Assembly (NCBI GenBank): GCA_900317745.1
Contig: ONHW01000002.1
Coordinates: forward strand, 1-64,000
Length of the DNA stretch: 64,000 nt
Direction: 5' to 3'
Origin: an uncultured Bacteroidales bacterium
Lineage (GTDB): Bacteria; Bacteroidota; Bacteroidia; Bacteroidales; Paludibacteraceae
Positions within the stretch are counted from its first letter, which is position 1; each line of letters opens with the position of its first letter. This document shows positions 52,644 through 60,780 of this stretch, one piece after another. Below the pieces are notes generated by a model, which did no database searches, was not told the DNA's origin, and saw only the letters and a program-made list of their open reading frames with translations. The translations under genes and the position numbers were made by a program.

Positions 52644-53879
52644 ATGGCAAAGACAGAAAACATCCTCCGCGTGATGGAGGAAAGAAAAAAAGCAACCGGA
52701 GTTCCTATGACACTGTTTGCAGCGTGCCCGAACTCCTTGTCAGTAATCAAGGCATCGTTCCGCGCAGCGAAACGTAACAACTCGCCGATATACTTCGCAA
52801 CGACACTGAACCAGGTGGACTGCGACGGCGGTTACACGGGAATGACTCAGGAGATGTTCACGAAGATCCTCGCCCGCGAGGCAGCTGCTGTGAACTATAC
52901 GGGTCCGTACGTGGTAGCAATCGACCATGGCGGTCCGTGGTTGAAAGACAAACAGAGCATTGAACGCTGGGACACCGAGCGTGCCATGAATGGCGTGAAG
53001 AAGAGCTACGAGGCAGCAATCCTTGCCGGATATGACCTGATTCACGTTGACCCGACCGTAGATATCTTCCTGCCGAAAGGCGAGATCATCGATATCCATG
53101 TAGTGGTTAAGCGTACGGTGGAGCTGATCAAGCATGCAGAGGATTTCCGCAAGGCACACAACATTGCTCCTATCAGTTATGAGGTAGGTACAGAGGAGGT
53201 GCACGGCGGTCTGGCAGACGAGAAGACGTTCGACACGTTCCTGGAGGGACTGAAAGCCGGATTGCATGAGGTTGGTTTGGACGATATATGGCCTTGCTTC
53301 ATAGTAGGTAAGGTAGGTACGGACCTGCACACGACGTTCTTTGACCCGCAGGTAGCCCGCGAGCTGACCGCGAAGGTTCGTCCGTACGGCAGTTACATCA
53401 AAGGTCACTACAGCGATGACGTAGAGAATCCCGAGGATTATCCGAAGGCAGGCATGGGCGCCGCCAATGTTGGTCCGGAGTTCACGATGAACGAGTATGA
53501 CGCACTTGCCGAGCTTGAGGAAGTGGAGAAGAAACTGTTCGCCGAAGGCAAGGTAGCTCAGCTGAGTAACATGACACAAGTGCTGTGGCAGTGCGTATAT
53601 GAGTCGAACCGCTGGAAGAAATGGTTGCACGGCGAAGAGGTAGGCAAAGACCTGAAAGACTGCACTCCCGACCGTCAGTTGTGGCTCGTGAAGACCGGCT
53701 GCCGTTACATCTGGCAGAAGCCTGAGGCACTGGTAGCCCGTCAGCTTCTCTATGACAATCTGGAGCGCTTCGGCATACAAGCCGAGGAGATCGTGCTGAT
53801 GCGCATTGAGCACAATATGGACAAATACTATAATGCGTTCAATATCGTGAACCTCAATGATTATATGAAGGAGGTTTAG
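52644..53879 (+). CDS. GatZ/KbaZ-type tagatose-bisphosphate aldolase subunit
   Basis: A 411-residue cytosolic protein starting MAKTENILRVMEERKKATG. The upstream open frame to GTG 52557 would give 440 residues but is low-complexity and lacks family features. GATZ_KBAZ motifs include YFATTLNQVDCDGGYTGMT, IDHGGPW, HVDPTVD, YEVGTEEVHGG and IKGHYSDDVENPEDYP. In enterobacteria this protein supports the class II aldolase GatY/KbaY, which is not found in this window. Either the catalytic subunit is encoded elsewhere or the protein acts alone on another ketose phosphate (inference). Confidence 0.85.
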   Translation: MAKTENILRVMEERKKATGVPMTLFAACPNSLSVIKASFRAAKRNNSPIYFATTLNQVDCDGGYTGMTQEMFTKILAREAAAVNYTGPYVVAIDHGGPWLKDKQSIERWDTERAMNGVKKSYEAAILAGYDLIHVDPTVDIFLPKGEIIDIHVVVKRTVELIKHAEDFRKAHNIAPISYEVGTEEVHGGLADEKTFDTFLEGLKAGLHEVGLDDIWPCFIVGKVGTDLHTTFFDPQVARELTAKVRPYGSYIKGHYSDDVENPEDYPKAGMGAANVGPEFTMNEYDALAELEEVEKKLFAEGKVAQLSNMTQVLWQCVYESNRWKKWLHGEEVGKDLKDCTPDRQLWLVKTGCRYIWQKPEALVARQLLYDNLERFGIQAEEIVLMRIEHNMDKYYNAFNIVNLNDYMKEV

Positions 53880-53968
53880 GGTTGAGTGTTGAGTGTTGAG
53901 TGACACCCCTCCGGCTCCCCTCTCAGAGGGAAGAGTAGTTGAGAGTTGAGTGTTGAGAGTTGAGCGTT
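53880..53968. repeat. TTGAGTG heptamer arrays around a GC palindrome
   Basis: GTTGAGTGTTGAGTGTTGAG at 53881-53900, then a CCCCTCCGGCTCCCCTCTCA-type palindrome, then TTGAGAGTTGAGTG repeats to 53965. Two repeat classes are nested here, directly before the esterase gene. Confidence 0.85.
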
Positions 53969-53999
53969 CAGCAACTCACTTGACAAAAACAAAAGCATT

Positions 54000-55403
54000 A
54001 TGATTAAGAAGTATTCAATATTTCTGATTTGGCTGATGGCGATGGTTCTGGTGGCATGCGGAGGCTGCAAAGGTCCCGTGCCCCAGGACGATCCCAATCC
54101 GCAGGAACAAGGGACGCCTGATACTCCTGAAGAGCCTGCCGACCTGTCGCTGATCAAGCAATCTGTTCCGGTGACCGATGACTGGGTGTGGAGCGGCAAG
54201 CCGGATATAACGATTCATATCGAGAACGGCAACGCGACGGATGTAAAAGTAGGCGTGTCGGTTCGCTATGCGACAGACAAGAAGAAAGAAGTGGAGACCG
54301 TGGCAGACAGCGTGGTTATCCCCGCAAACGGAGCGCTTGACTACAAAGCCACCACGACACAAGTTCTGGAGCCGGGTATATACCGCGCCAGTTGCTTTGT
54401 TAACAACAAGGCTGCCCGTCACTTCAACTTCGCCATCGATCCGTTCAAGATAGAGTCTGCGCCTGACAAGCAGTCTGACTTCGATTCGTTCTGGCAGACA
54501 GCCAAGGATCAGTTGGCAGCCGTTGATATGAACGCTAACCTGATTGATTTGCCGGAGAAGAGTAGTGCGACGCGCAAGGTTTATCTGGTGGAGATGTTCT
54601 CCGTGCCCGACGATCCGGAAGGTGAACCGGTTAAGATTCGCGGATACTACTGCGAGCCTCAGGACGGTCAGAAGCACCCTGTGATCATGCACTTCTACGG
54701 CTATGACACGCAGGGCAGCAAGAGCAAGTGCGAGTGTCCGAGCGGCGGTTCGTCGCAGTATGCCGAGTTCTACCTGTCGCATCGCGGACAATACCTGAAC
54801 AACCGTCCCGCCTCGACGGGTAACCTCGGTGTGACAGAGGATTGCGAGAATATATACGGTGACTGGTTCTCGTACCATTTCGGCAATGCTGACACGTGGT
54901 ACTATCGTGGTGCGTTTATGGATGTGGTGCAAGCGGTGCGGTTCATGGCGACCCGTGAGTCGAGCGATATGACCAAGCTGTTTGCCGAAGGTTCGAGCCA
55001 AGGCGGTGCGCTGACGTATGCGTGCGCTGCGCTGAGCGATTATCCGTGTGCCGCCATTGCGTGCAACGTTGCGTTCTTGGGCGATTATGCCGACGCCATG
55101 GACATCGGCGGTCTGGCAGCCGAGACTTCCAAACGCTGTCAAGGCTCCATGACAAAGGAAGAGATGCTGCGATTCCTGTCGTACTTCGATACGAAGAACC
55201 TTGCCACACGTATCTCCTGCCCGGTGCTCGCCAGCAGCGGATTGCAAGACGGTGTGTGCCCACCGCGGACGAACATTGTGCCGTTCAACAACCTCGCTAC
55301 CCCCGCGGCTGACAAACAGTACATATTCGGTCCGGAGATGGGACATGACTATCCGAAGAACTGGAGCACGAAGATGTGGGAGTTGTTTAAGAGTAAGATG
55401 TAA
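54000..55403 (+). CDS. CE7-type acetyl (xylan) esterase lipoprotein
   Basis: A 467-residue lipoprotein (MVLVAC, Cys20) with an acidic Pro-rich linker to about 50. Residues about 60-150 are an Ig-like sandwich and 155-467 an alpha/beta hydrolase of the AXE1/CE7 family. SHRGQ (RGQ motif), nucleophile Ser333 in GSSQGG, Asp417 in GLQDGVCPP and His449 in GHDYP form the triad. CE7 enzymes remove acetyl groups from short oligosaccharides and are usually cytoplasmic; a lipid-anchored one suggests action at the surface or in the periplasm. It lies between the gatZ-like and PfkB genes. Confidence 0.85.
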   Translation: MIKKYSIFLIWLMAMVLVACGGCKGPVPQDDPNPQEQGTPDTPEEPADLSLIKQSVPVTDDWVWSGKPDITIHIENGNATDVKVGVSVRYATDKKKEVETVADSVVIPANGALDYKATTTQVLEPGIYRASCFVNNKAARHFNFAIDPFKIESAPDKQSDFDSFWQTAKDQLAAVDMNANLIDLPEKSSATRKVYLVEMFSVPDDPEGEPVKIRGYYCEPQDGQKHPVIMHFYGYDTQGSKSKCECPSGGSSQYAEFYLSHRGQYLNNRPASTGNLGVTEDCENIYGDWFSYHFGNADTWYYRGAFMDVVQAVRFMATRESSDMTKLFAEGSSQGGALTYACAALSDYPCAAIACNVAFLGDYADAMDIGGLAAETSKRCQGSMTKEEMLRFLSYFDTKNLATRISCPVLASSGLQDGVCPPRTNIVPFNNLATPAADKQYIFGPEMGHDYPKNWSTKMWELFKSKM

Positions 55404-55446
55404 AAACATTTACCATTTGGTTATTTACCATTTAACCATCGAATCA
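55404..55446. repeat. ATTTACCATTTGGTT-type repeat before the PfkB gene
   Basis: Tandem ATTTACCATTT words immediately upstream of ATG 55450, related to the array before glmM. Confidence 0.7.
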
Positions 55447-55449
55447 ATT

Positions 55450-56397
55450 ATGAAAACATTTGATATAATAGCCTTAGGTGAGCTGAATGTAGATCTGATA
55501 CTCAACCAGATCGAGGGTGAGCCTGAGATCGGCAAAGAGAAGTTCGCCAAGCAGATGACTCTGACCTTAGGTAGCAGTACCGCTATTTTTGCCGCCAACG
55601 CAGCAGCGCTGGGTGCGAAAGTGGCTTTCTGCGGTATGATCGGCGATGACAGTTTCGGCGACCTGGTTGCCAGCAGTCTGCGTGCCAAAGATGTGAACAC
55701 ACGATTCATCATCCGCCAGAAGAAATATGCCACGGGTGCAACCATCTGCATGAGTTACGACGAGGATCGCGCTAACCTGACCTATCAGGGCGCAATGGAT
55801 TATATGTCGCTCAGCGATATCAATCCCGATGTGTTCACCGAGACCAAACATATACATATATCCTCTATCTTTATGCAGAGCGGTATCAAGCGTGACTTGC
55901 TGAAGATCCTGGAGTTGTGCAAGCAGAACGGTGTAACCACCTCGCTGGACAGCCAATGGGATCCGATGGAGCGTTGGGATATCGACCTGAAGAAAGTGTT
56001 GCCGCTGGTAACGGTATTTATGCCGAACGAGACGGAGCTGAAGTTCCTGACCAGGAGCGAGACTCTGGAAGAGGCGATAGAGAAGATCCGCCCGTACACC
56101 AACGCCGCCGTTATCAAGTGCGGCAGCAAAGGCTCGATACTGATGCGTAAGGGAATGCCCGACCGCAAGCAGGCCGCATTGCTGAACAAGAACGTGGTGG
56201 ACTGCATCGGTGCAGGCGACTCGTTTAACTCAGGATTTATCACTCGTCTTGCTGCCGGTGATCCGTTGGACAAGTGCCAGGAGTACGGCAATATGACCGG
56301 AGCTGTGAACACCACCGCAGCTGGCGGTACGACAGCCTTCACCTGCCGCGAGGATGTGGAGAAGGTCGGCCGCGAGCGGTTCGGGTGGAGCAGATAG
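55450..56397 (+). CDS. PfkB-family carbohydrate kinase
   Basis: A 315-residue cytosolic ribokinase-like enzyme. It starts MKTFDIIALGELNVDLIL; a longer open frame from 55201 overlaps the esterase and is discarded. LGSSTAIFAANAAALGAKV is the first sugar site; the anion hole and catalytic base are in CIGAGDSFNSGF with Asp257. In GalNAc-type pathways a PfkB kinase makes tagatose-1,6-bisphosphate for the aldolase, which fits agaS and gatZ here. Other sugars are possible. Confidence 0.88.
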   Translation: MKTFDIIALGELNVDLILNQIEGEPEIGKEKFAKQMTLTLGSSTAIFAANAAALGAKVAFCGMIGDDSFGDLVASSLRAKDVNTRFIIRQKKYATGATICMSYDEDRANLTYQGAMDYMSLSDINPDVFTETKHIHISSIFMQSGIKRDLLKILELCKQNGVTTSLDSQWDPMERWDIDLKKVLPLVTVFMPNETELKFLTRSETLEEAIEKIRPYTNAAVIKCGSKGSILMRKGMPDRKQAALLNKNVVDCIGAGDSFNSGFITRLAAGDPLDKCQEYGNMTGAVNTTAAGGTTAFTCREDVEKVGRERFGWSR

Positions 56398-56440
56398 AGA
56401 CCGCTTCGCTGATAGAATAGAGACCGCTTCGCTGAAAGAG
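56396..56440. repeat. AGACCGCTTCGCTGA 22-bp tandem repeat
   Basis: Two units starting right at the PfkB stop codon and ending about 10 nt before the next ATG. The word CGCTTCGCTG also occurs in the repeats of lpxB and the 5660 gene. Confidence 0.8.
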
Positions 56441-56450
56441 GAAAGACGCA

Positions 56451-58919
56451 ATGAAACGACTGATTTACACAATGTATCTCGTAGCGCTGGCGCTGAGTGC
56501 GTCAGCGGCTACGTGGTACGTGCGTGTGGACGGCGATGACCGCGAGGACGGACGTAGTTGGGAGGCCGCACAAGCCACATTGCGGCTGGGTATAGACAAC
56601 TGCCATGCGGGCGACACACTGTTTGTTGAGGTCGGGACGTATCACGAGGCTATTGTACTGAAGGACGGTATAACCGTGATAGGCGGCTGCACAGCATTCG
56701 AACCATTCGACAAGCGCAGACGTAATCATCAGCAGAAGTCTGTACTGGAGGGCAAAGGTCTTCGTTCGCGACTGATCAGTTGCGAGCAGGATTGCCAATT
56801 GCCGACACATGTGGAAGACTTCGTTTTGCAGAACGCACGTCATGAGCAGCGTGGCGGTGGTGCATGGCTTCGCGGCAAGGTATCGATGCGTCATTGTGTT
56901 GTACGCGGTTGCAGCGGCGTACAATGCGGCGGTGTGCTGATCAAAGGTGACTTGCCCGAGGCTTCTGCTTTGGGCGCGAAGTTAGAGGAGTGCGTTATAC
57001 ACAACTGCACCGCTACGGGTCATGACTGGCCTGATGCAGGCGGCGTGGCGAACTTCGACGGCACACTCATCCATTGCACCATAGCCAACAACTACGGCGA
57101 CCGCTACGGCGGCATACACAGCGAGAGTTCGGTGTATGCCTGCACAATGTGGGGTAACGTGAACGAGTACGGCTTTGTTGATCCTGCTAACTATGTGTCT
57201 GATGAGAGCACATCCGGCATGAGCCGTGCGGATGAGGGCTTTGAGGCGCACTTCTTTGAGCAGCCGTGGCTGAGTAGCGATAACGAGGCGGCTGATGGTC
57301 CGCATTTCCGCGACCCGAGTACGTTTGCAGGTGTGCCTGTGACCGAGGCGGAGGAGGCGATCGTGCTGACGGCTGACTACAGTATAGGCGAGCCGACACA
57401 CCGCATTGCAAAGATGGCACCGGCGGAGCGTAGAGAGCAACCGTCAGACTATATACTATATAATAAGGTGGATTACACCGTACCTTCGTTCATACAGTTC
57501 TTACAAACCAAGGATTCGGCTGTATTGGTGGAACCGGAAGCGCCGTACTGCGCAGTGGCGAATATCAACGGTGACCCAAAGACGCGTATGGCGTTCTGCT
57601 GGTTTACCAACGAAGGGGTGACGGACGGAGTAGTGGAGCTTTGGGAGATTAGAGGTGAGAGGCTAGTGTTTCCGGCGACCGCAACAACCACCGTACCATT
57701 ACACTACGCTATTTCCAGTTCGGGGATACTGAAGAAGGCGAAGATTGACAAGCGTACAGCGTTCCGCTATGTGAGTCACAAGGCTGTAGCGACCGGTTTG
57801 AAACCGGGTGCAGAATACAGCTGGCGCGTAGGTACCCAAGGACATTGGAGCGAGACAGGACACTTCCGTACCGCAGATGTCGAACAGGAGGAGTTCTCGT
57901 TCATCTATATGACCGACAGTCATATACAGAATCAGGAGTATATCGATGCCGCCCGCCTGTGTGCCGAGGCGGTGGCACGATATGAGAGGGATGCACGGTT
58001 CTGCGTGTTCCCGGGCGACTTTGTGGATACAGGCACAGACAATAACAGTGAATGGGAGTGGGAGCGTTGGTTTGAGGAAGTGTTACGGCCGGTGATCATG
58101 CGTATGCCTATCGTTCCTACCGATGGTAATCACGACGATTCACCGCTACTGAACTATACGTATCACTTCAATACCGATACGACGTTTAATTTGCAGACGA
58201 AAGTTCGTCCGCAATTCGCGGGTATCAACTACTCGTTTGAGTACGGTCCGATGCAGCTTATCGCGTTCTCGGAGCAGGACTTCTGGCGCGGTGAGTATGA
58301 TTATGCTGCCGGCACGTCAGAGTACCTGGAACGCGATTTGGGCGGCTGGTTCCGCCGGCAAGTAGCAGCTTACCCCGATGCCAAGTGGCGTGTTGGACTG
58401 GTGCACAAGAACCTGTTCTCCGGTTCTGACCATCAGCGCGACAAAGAGACGCCACTGCTGCGCAAGACACTATTGCCGGTTATGAAAGATTGCAAGATCG
58501 ACCTTGTGCTGCAAGGTCACGACCATACGTACGAGATTATAGGTCCGGTGGACCCCGATACGCGCAAGCCACTACTGTCAGCTATCAGCGGTCAGCAGTC
58601 CGTGCCGGTGGATTCGCTGCGAAACCTGACCGGCAAGAAAGGCGGAACCTATAATGTGAAAGGCGGTACTTTATATTTCATAGGCGCTACCTGCGGTGCG
58701 AAGCGTTATACACCGCTCAGCCGCGAGGAGATGGATGCCTCAAAGCATATTCATAAGATTGACAACTACTTCGACTTGTTTACAGGAATGTTCGGTCAGC
58801 CGGGTGCGCCCTCATACACGCGCGTAACAGTAAGGAAGAAAGACCTGCTACTTGAGTCGTTCAAGGTGCTACCCAACGGCAAGATTGAACTATTCAATGA
58901 GATAACGGTGACTAAATAA
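56451..58919 (+). CDS. Secreted beta-helix metallophosphoesterase, paralog 1
   Basis: An 822-residue exported protein with a signal peptide to about 20 (LALSASAATW). Residues 20-310 are a choice-of-anchor beta-helix (WYVRVDGDDREDGRSWEAA, DGTLIHCTIANNYGDRYGGI). A purple-acid-phosphatase-like N-domain (NINGDPKTRMAFCWFTNEG) precedes the phosphoesterase, whose ligands are Asp489 and His491 (TDSH), Asp523 (GDFV), Asn560-His561 (GNHDD), a His in VHKN and GHDH (689-692). Unlike paralog 3 it has no T9SS tail, so it may stay in the periplasm or use another route. Substrate unknown. Confidence 0.82.
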   Translation: MKRLIYTMYLVALALSASAATWYVRVDGDDREDGRSWEAAQATLRLGIDNCHAGDTLFVEVGTYHEAIVLKDGITVIGGCTAFEPFDKRRRNHQQKSVLEGKGLRSRLISCEQDCQLPTHVEDFVLQNARHEQRGGGAWLRGKVSMRHCVVRGCSGVQCGGVLIKGDLPEASALGAKLEECVIHNCTATGHDWPDAGGVANFDGTLIHCTIANNYGDRYGGIHSESSVYACTMWGNVNEYGFVDPANYVSDESTSGMSRADEGFEAHFFEQPWLSSDNEAADGPHFRDPSTFAGVPVTEAEEAIVLTADYSIGEPTHRIAKMAPAERREQPSDYILYNKVDYTVPSFIQFLQTKDSAVLVEPEAPYCAVANINGDPKTRMAFCWFTNEGVTDGVVELWEIRGERLVFPATATTTVPLHYAISSSGILKKAKIDKRTAFRYVSHKAVATGLKPGAEYSWRVGTQGHWSETGHFRTADVEQEEFSFIYMTDSHIQNQEYIDAARLCAEAVARYERDARFCVFPGDFVDTGTDNNSEWEWERWFEEVLRPVIMRMPIVPTDGNHDDSPLLNYTYHFNTDTTFNLQTKVRPQFAGINYSFEYGPMQLIAFSEQDFWRGEYDYAAGTSEYLERDLGGWFRRQVAAYPDAKWRVGLVHKNLFSGSDHQRDKETPLLRKTLLPVMKDCKIDLVLQGHDHTYEIIGPVDPDTRKPLLSAISGQQSVPVDSLRNLTGKKGGTYNVKGGTLYFIGATCGAKRYTPLSREEMDASKHIHKIDNYFDLFTGMFGQPGAPSYTRVTVRKKDLLLESFKVLPNGKIELFNEITVTK

Positions 58920-58973
58920 AGCTCGTGGCCCGAGATCACGTAATGACGATATAACGAATAAAATAATACTACA

Positions 58974-60698
58974 ATGAAAAAGATTTATTCCCTCCTGATG
59001 GTTAGCTGCATGGTATTGTTTGCAGCTTGTAAACCCGATCCTGTTGTAGAACCGGATGATCCGAAGCCCGAACCCAAAGATTCTACCGAACAGATTGTTT
59101 CCAAGACAGAGTGGGAGATGGCAGACTCGTTGTACACGGTAGCTGACTACACAGTGCCCAGCCACACGATGTTGAAGATTGCCATTCAGGCTTGCACCAA
59201 GGACTCCAGCGAGGCTAACAAACAAGCTTTGCGTCAGGCAATCAAGAATCTTGTACCGAAAACCGAACCTTACTGCATGATAGCGAACATTAACGGTGAC
59301 CCGAAGACCCGTATGGGTTTTGCGTGGTTCACCAACGACGGCGTGACCGACGGCGAGGTGCAGATTGTAGCTGTAGAGGATGCCAAAGAGGCAGACTTTG
59401 AGAGTGGTAATGTTATTACCGTACCTGCAGGTGCTACGCAAACCAAGTCCTTGCGTTACTCCGGCAAGGCGACGTATATCGTCAACAAGTCAGGAATTAA
59501 AGCAAGTGTGCGATACAAATACATCAGCCACAAAGCTGTAGCCACCGACCTTACTCCCGGTACAGCATACTCGTGGCGTTGCGGTTACGAGGGACACTGG
59601 AGTCCTATCGGACATTTCCGCACCGAGGATGCCGCTCAGGGAGAGTTCTCGTTCATCTACATGACCGACAGTCATATTATGAACGATACATACATCAAAG
59701 AAGCCCGCCGTTGTGCACTGGCAGCAGTAAAGACTGTTCCTGATGCACGTTTCTGTGTGTTCCCGGGTGACTTTGTTGAGGATGGCGATGCCAACAACTC
59801 CGAGTGGGAGTGGGAACGCTGGTTTGAGGAGGCACTTGAGCCGGTAATCAAAACAATGCCGATGGCGGTGACTGACGGCAACCATGACGACAGCCCGAAC
59901 ATCAACTATACCTACCACTTCAACACCGACAACTGGTTTAATTACAACATTACCAACAAACCGCAGTTTGAAGGTATAGTGTATAACTTCGTGTACGGTG
60001 ATGTACTGTTTCTGGTATTCTCGATGCAGGATTTCTGGCGTGAGAGTTATGACCAGGTAGCCCGTACGTGGTCAACGTATCTTGACGAACATGTGAGCAA
60101 GTGGTTTAGGCAGACGGTGATTGAGAACCCCGACACGAAGTACCGCATCTCACTGGCGCACTTCAACCTGTTCTCCGGTTCGGATCACTCGACCGACGAA
60201 GAGCCGCCTTTGTTCCGCAAATGTATGTTGCCGACTTTCAAGGCTTGCGAGATTGATATCGCTCTGCAGGGACACGACCACACCTATGAGGTTATCGGTC
60301 CGGTTAATCCTGACGACTGCACACCTATACTGAGCGCCATTAGCGATGTAGAGGAAGTAGCAGTTGACCGCAACAAGAACATGACCGGCAAGAAGGGCGG
60401 TACGTTCTGCACGGATGACGGCACGTTCTACTTCATTGGCGCCACCTGTGGCCATAAGCGTTATTATCCCCACAGTCGCGAACGGATGGAGGATGATTAT
60501 GCAGAGGACATTGAGACGATTTTCGACAACAAGCACCATAATGTAAAGAACTACTTTGATCTGTTCACCGGTATGTTCGGTCAGCCCGAGAAGCCTTCGT
60601 TCACGAAGATTACGGTTAAGAGCGACTGCATCGAGTTCAACTCCTATACGGCAGATGATGATGAGGGCAACGTTACGCTGTTCAACACGATGAAATGA
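58974..60698 (+). CDS. Lipoprotein metallophosphoesterase, paralog 2
   Basis: A 574-residue lipoprotein (MKKIYSLLMVSCMVLFAAC, Cys19) with an acidic Pro-rich linker (DPVVEPDDPKPEPKD). It lacks the beta-helix but keeps the N-domain (NINGDPKTRMGFAWFTNDG) and the catalytic domain: TDSH at Asp232-His234, GDFVEDG, EWEWERWFEE, GNHDDS and GHDH at 433-436. All metal ligands are present, so it should be active. The lipid anchor would keep it on a membrane, next to the lipid-anchored esterase. Confidence 0.85.
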   Translation: MKKIYSLLMVSCMVLFAACKPDPVVEPDDPKPEPKDSTEQIVSKTEWEMADSLYTVADYTVPSHTMLKIAIQACTKDSSEANKQALRQAIKNLVPKTEPYCMIANINGDPKTRMGFAWFTNDGVTDGEVQIVAVEDAKEADFESGNVITVPAGATQTKSLRYSGKATYIVNKSGIKASVRYKYISHKAVATDLTPGTAYSWRCGYEGHWSPIGHFRTEDAAQGEFSFIYMTDSHIMNDTYIKEARRCALAAVKTVPDARFCVFPGDFVEDGDANNSEWEWERWFEEALEPVIKTMPMAVTDGNHDDSPNINYTYHFNTDNWFNYNITNKPQFEGIVYNFVYGDVLFLVFSMQDFWRESYDQVARTWSTYLDEHVSKWFRQTVIENPDTKYRISLAHFNLFSGSDHSTDEEPPLFRKCMLPTFKACEIDIALQGHDHTYEVIGPVNPDDCTPILSAISDVEEVAVDRNKNMTGKKGGTFCTDDGTFYFIGATCGHKRYYPHSRERMEDDYAEDIETIFDNKHHNVKNYFDLFTGMFGQPEKPSFTKITVKSDCIEFNSYTADDDEGNVTLFNTMK

Positions 60699-60780
60699 AG
60701 GTGGTTCGCAACAAGGCGCACGGCGTTCCTACTCCCGGATTGTAGGATCACGATGATATTAACCTCAAAATATTCATAAC

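Noticed and set aside
55201-55449. 83-residue extension of the PfkB kinase overlapping the esterase
   Set aside because: Lies in another frame of the esterase gene and has no kinase features; the family start is at 55450.
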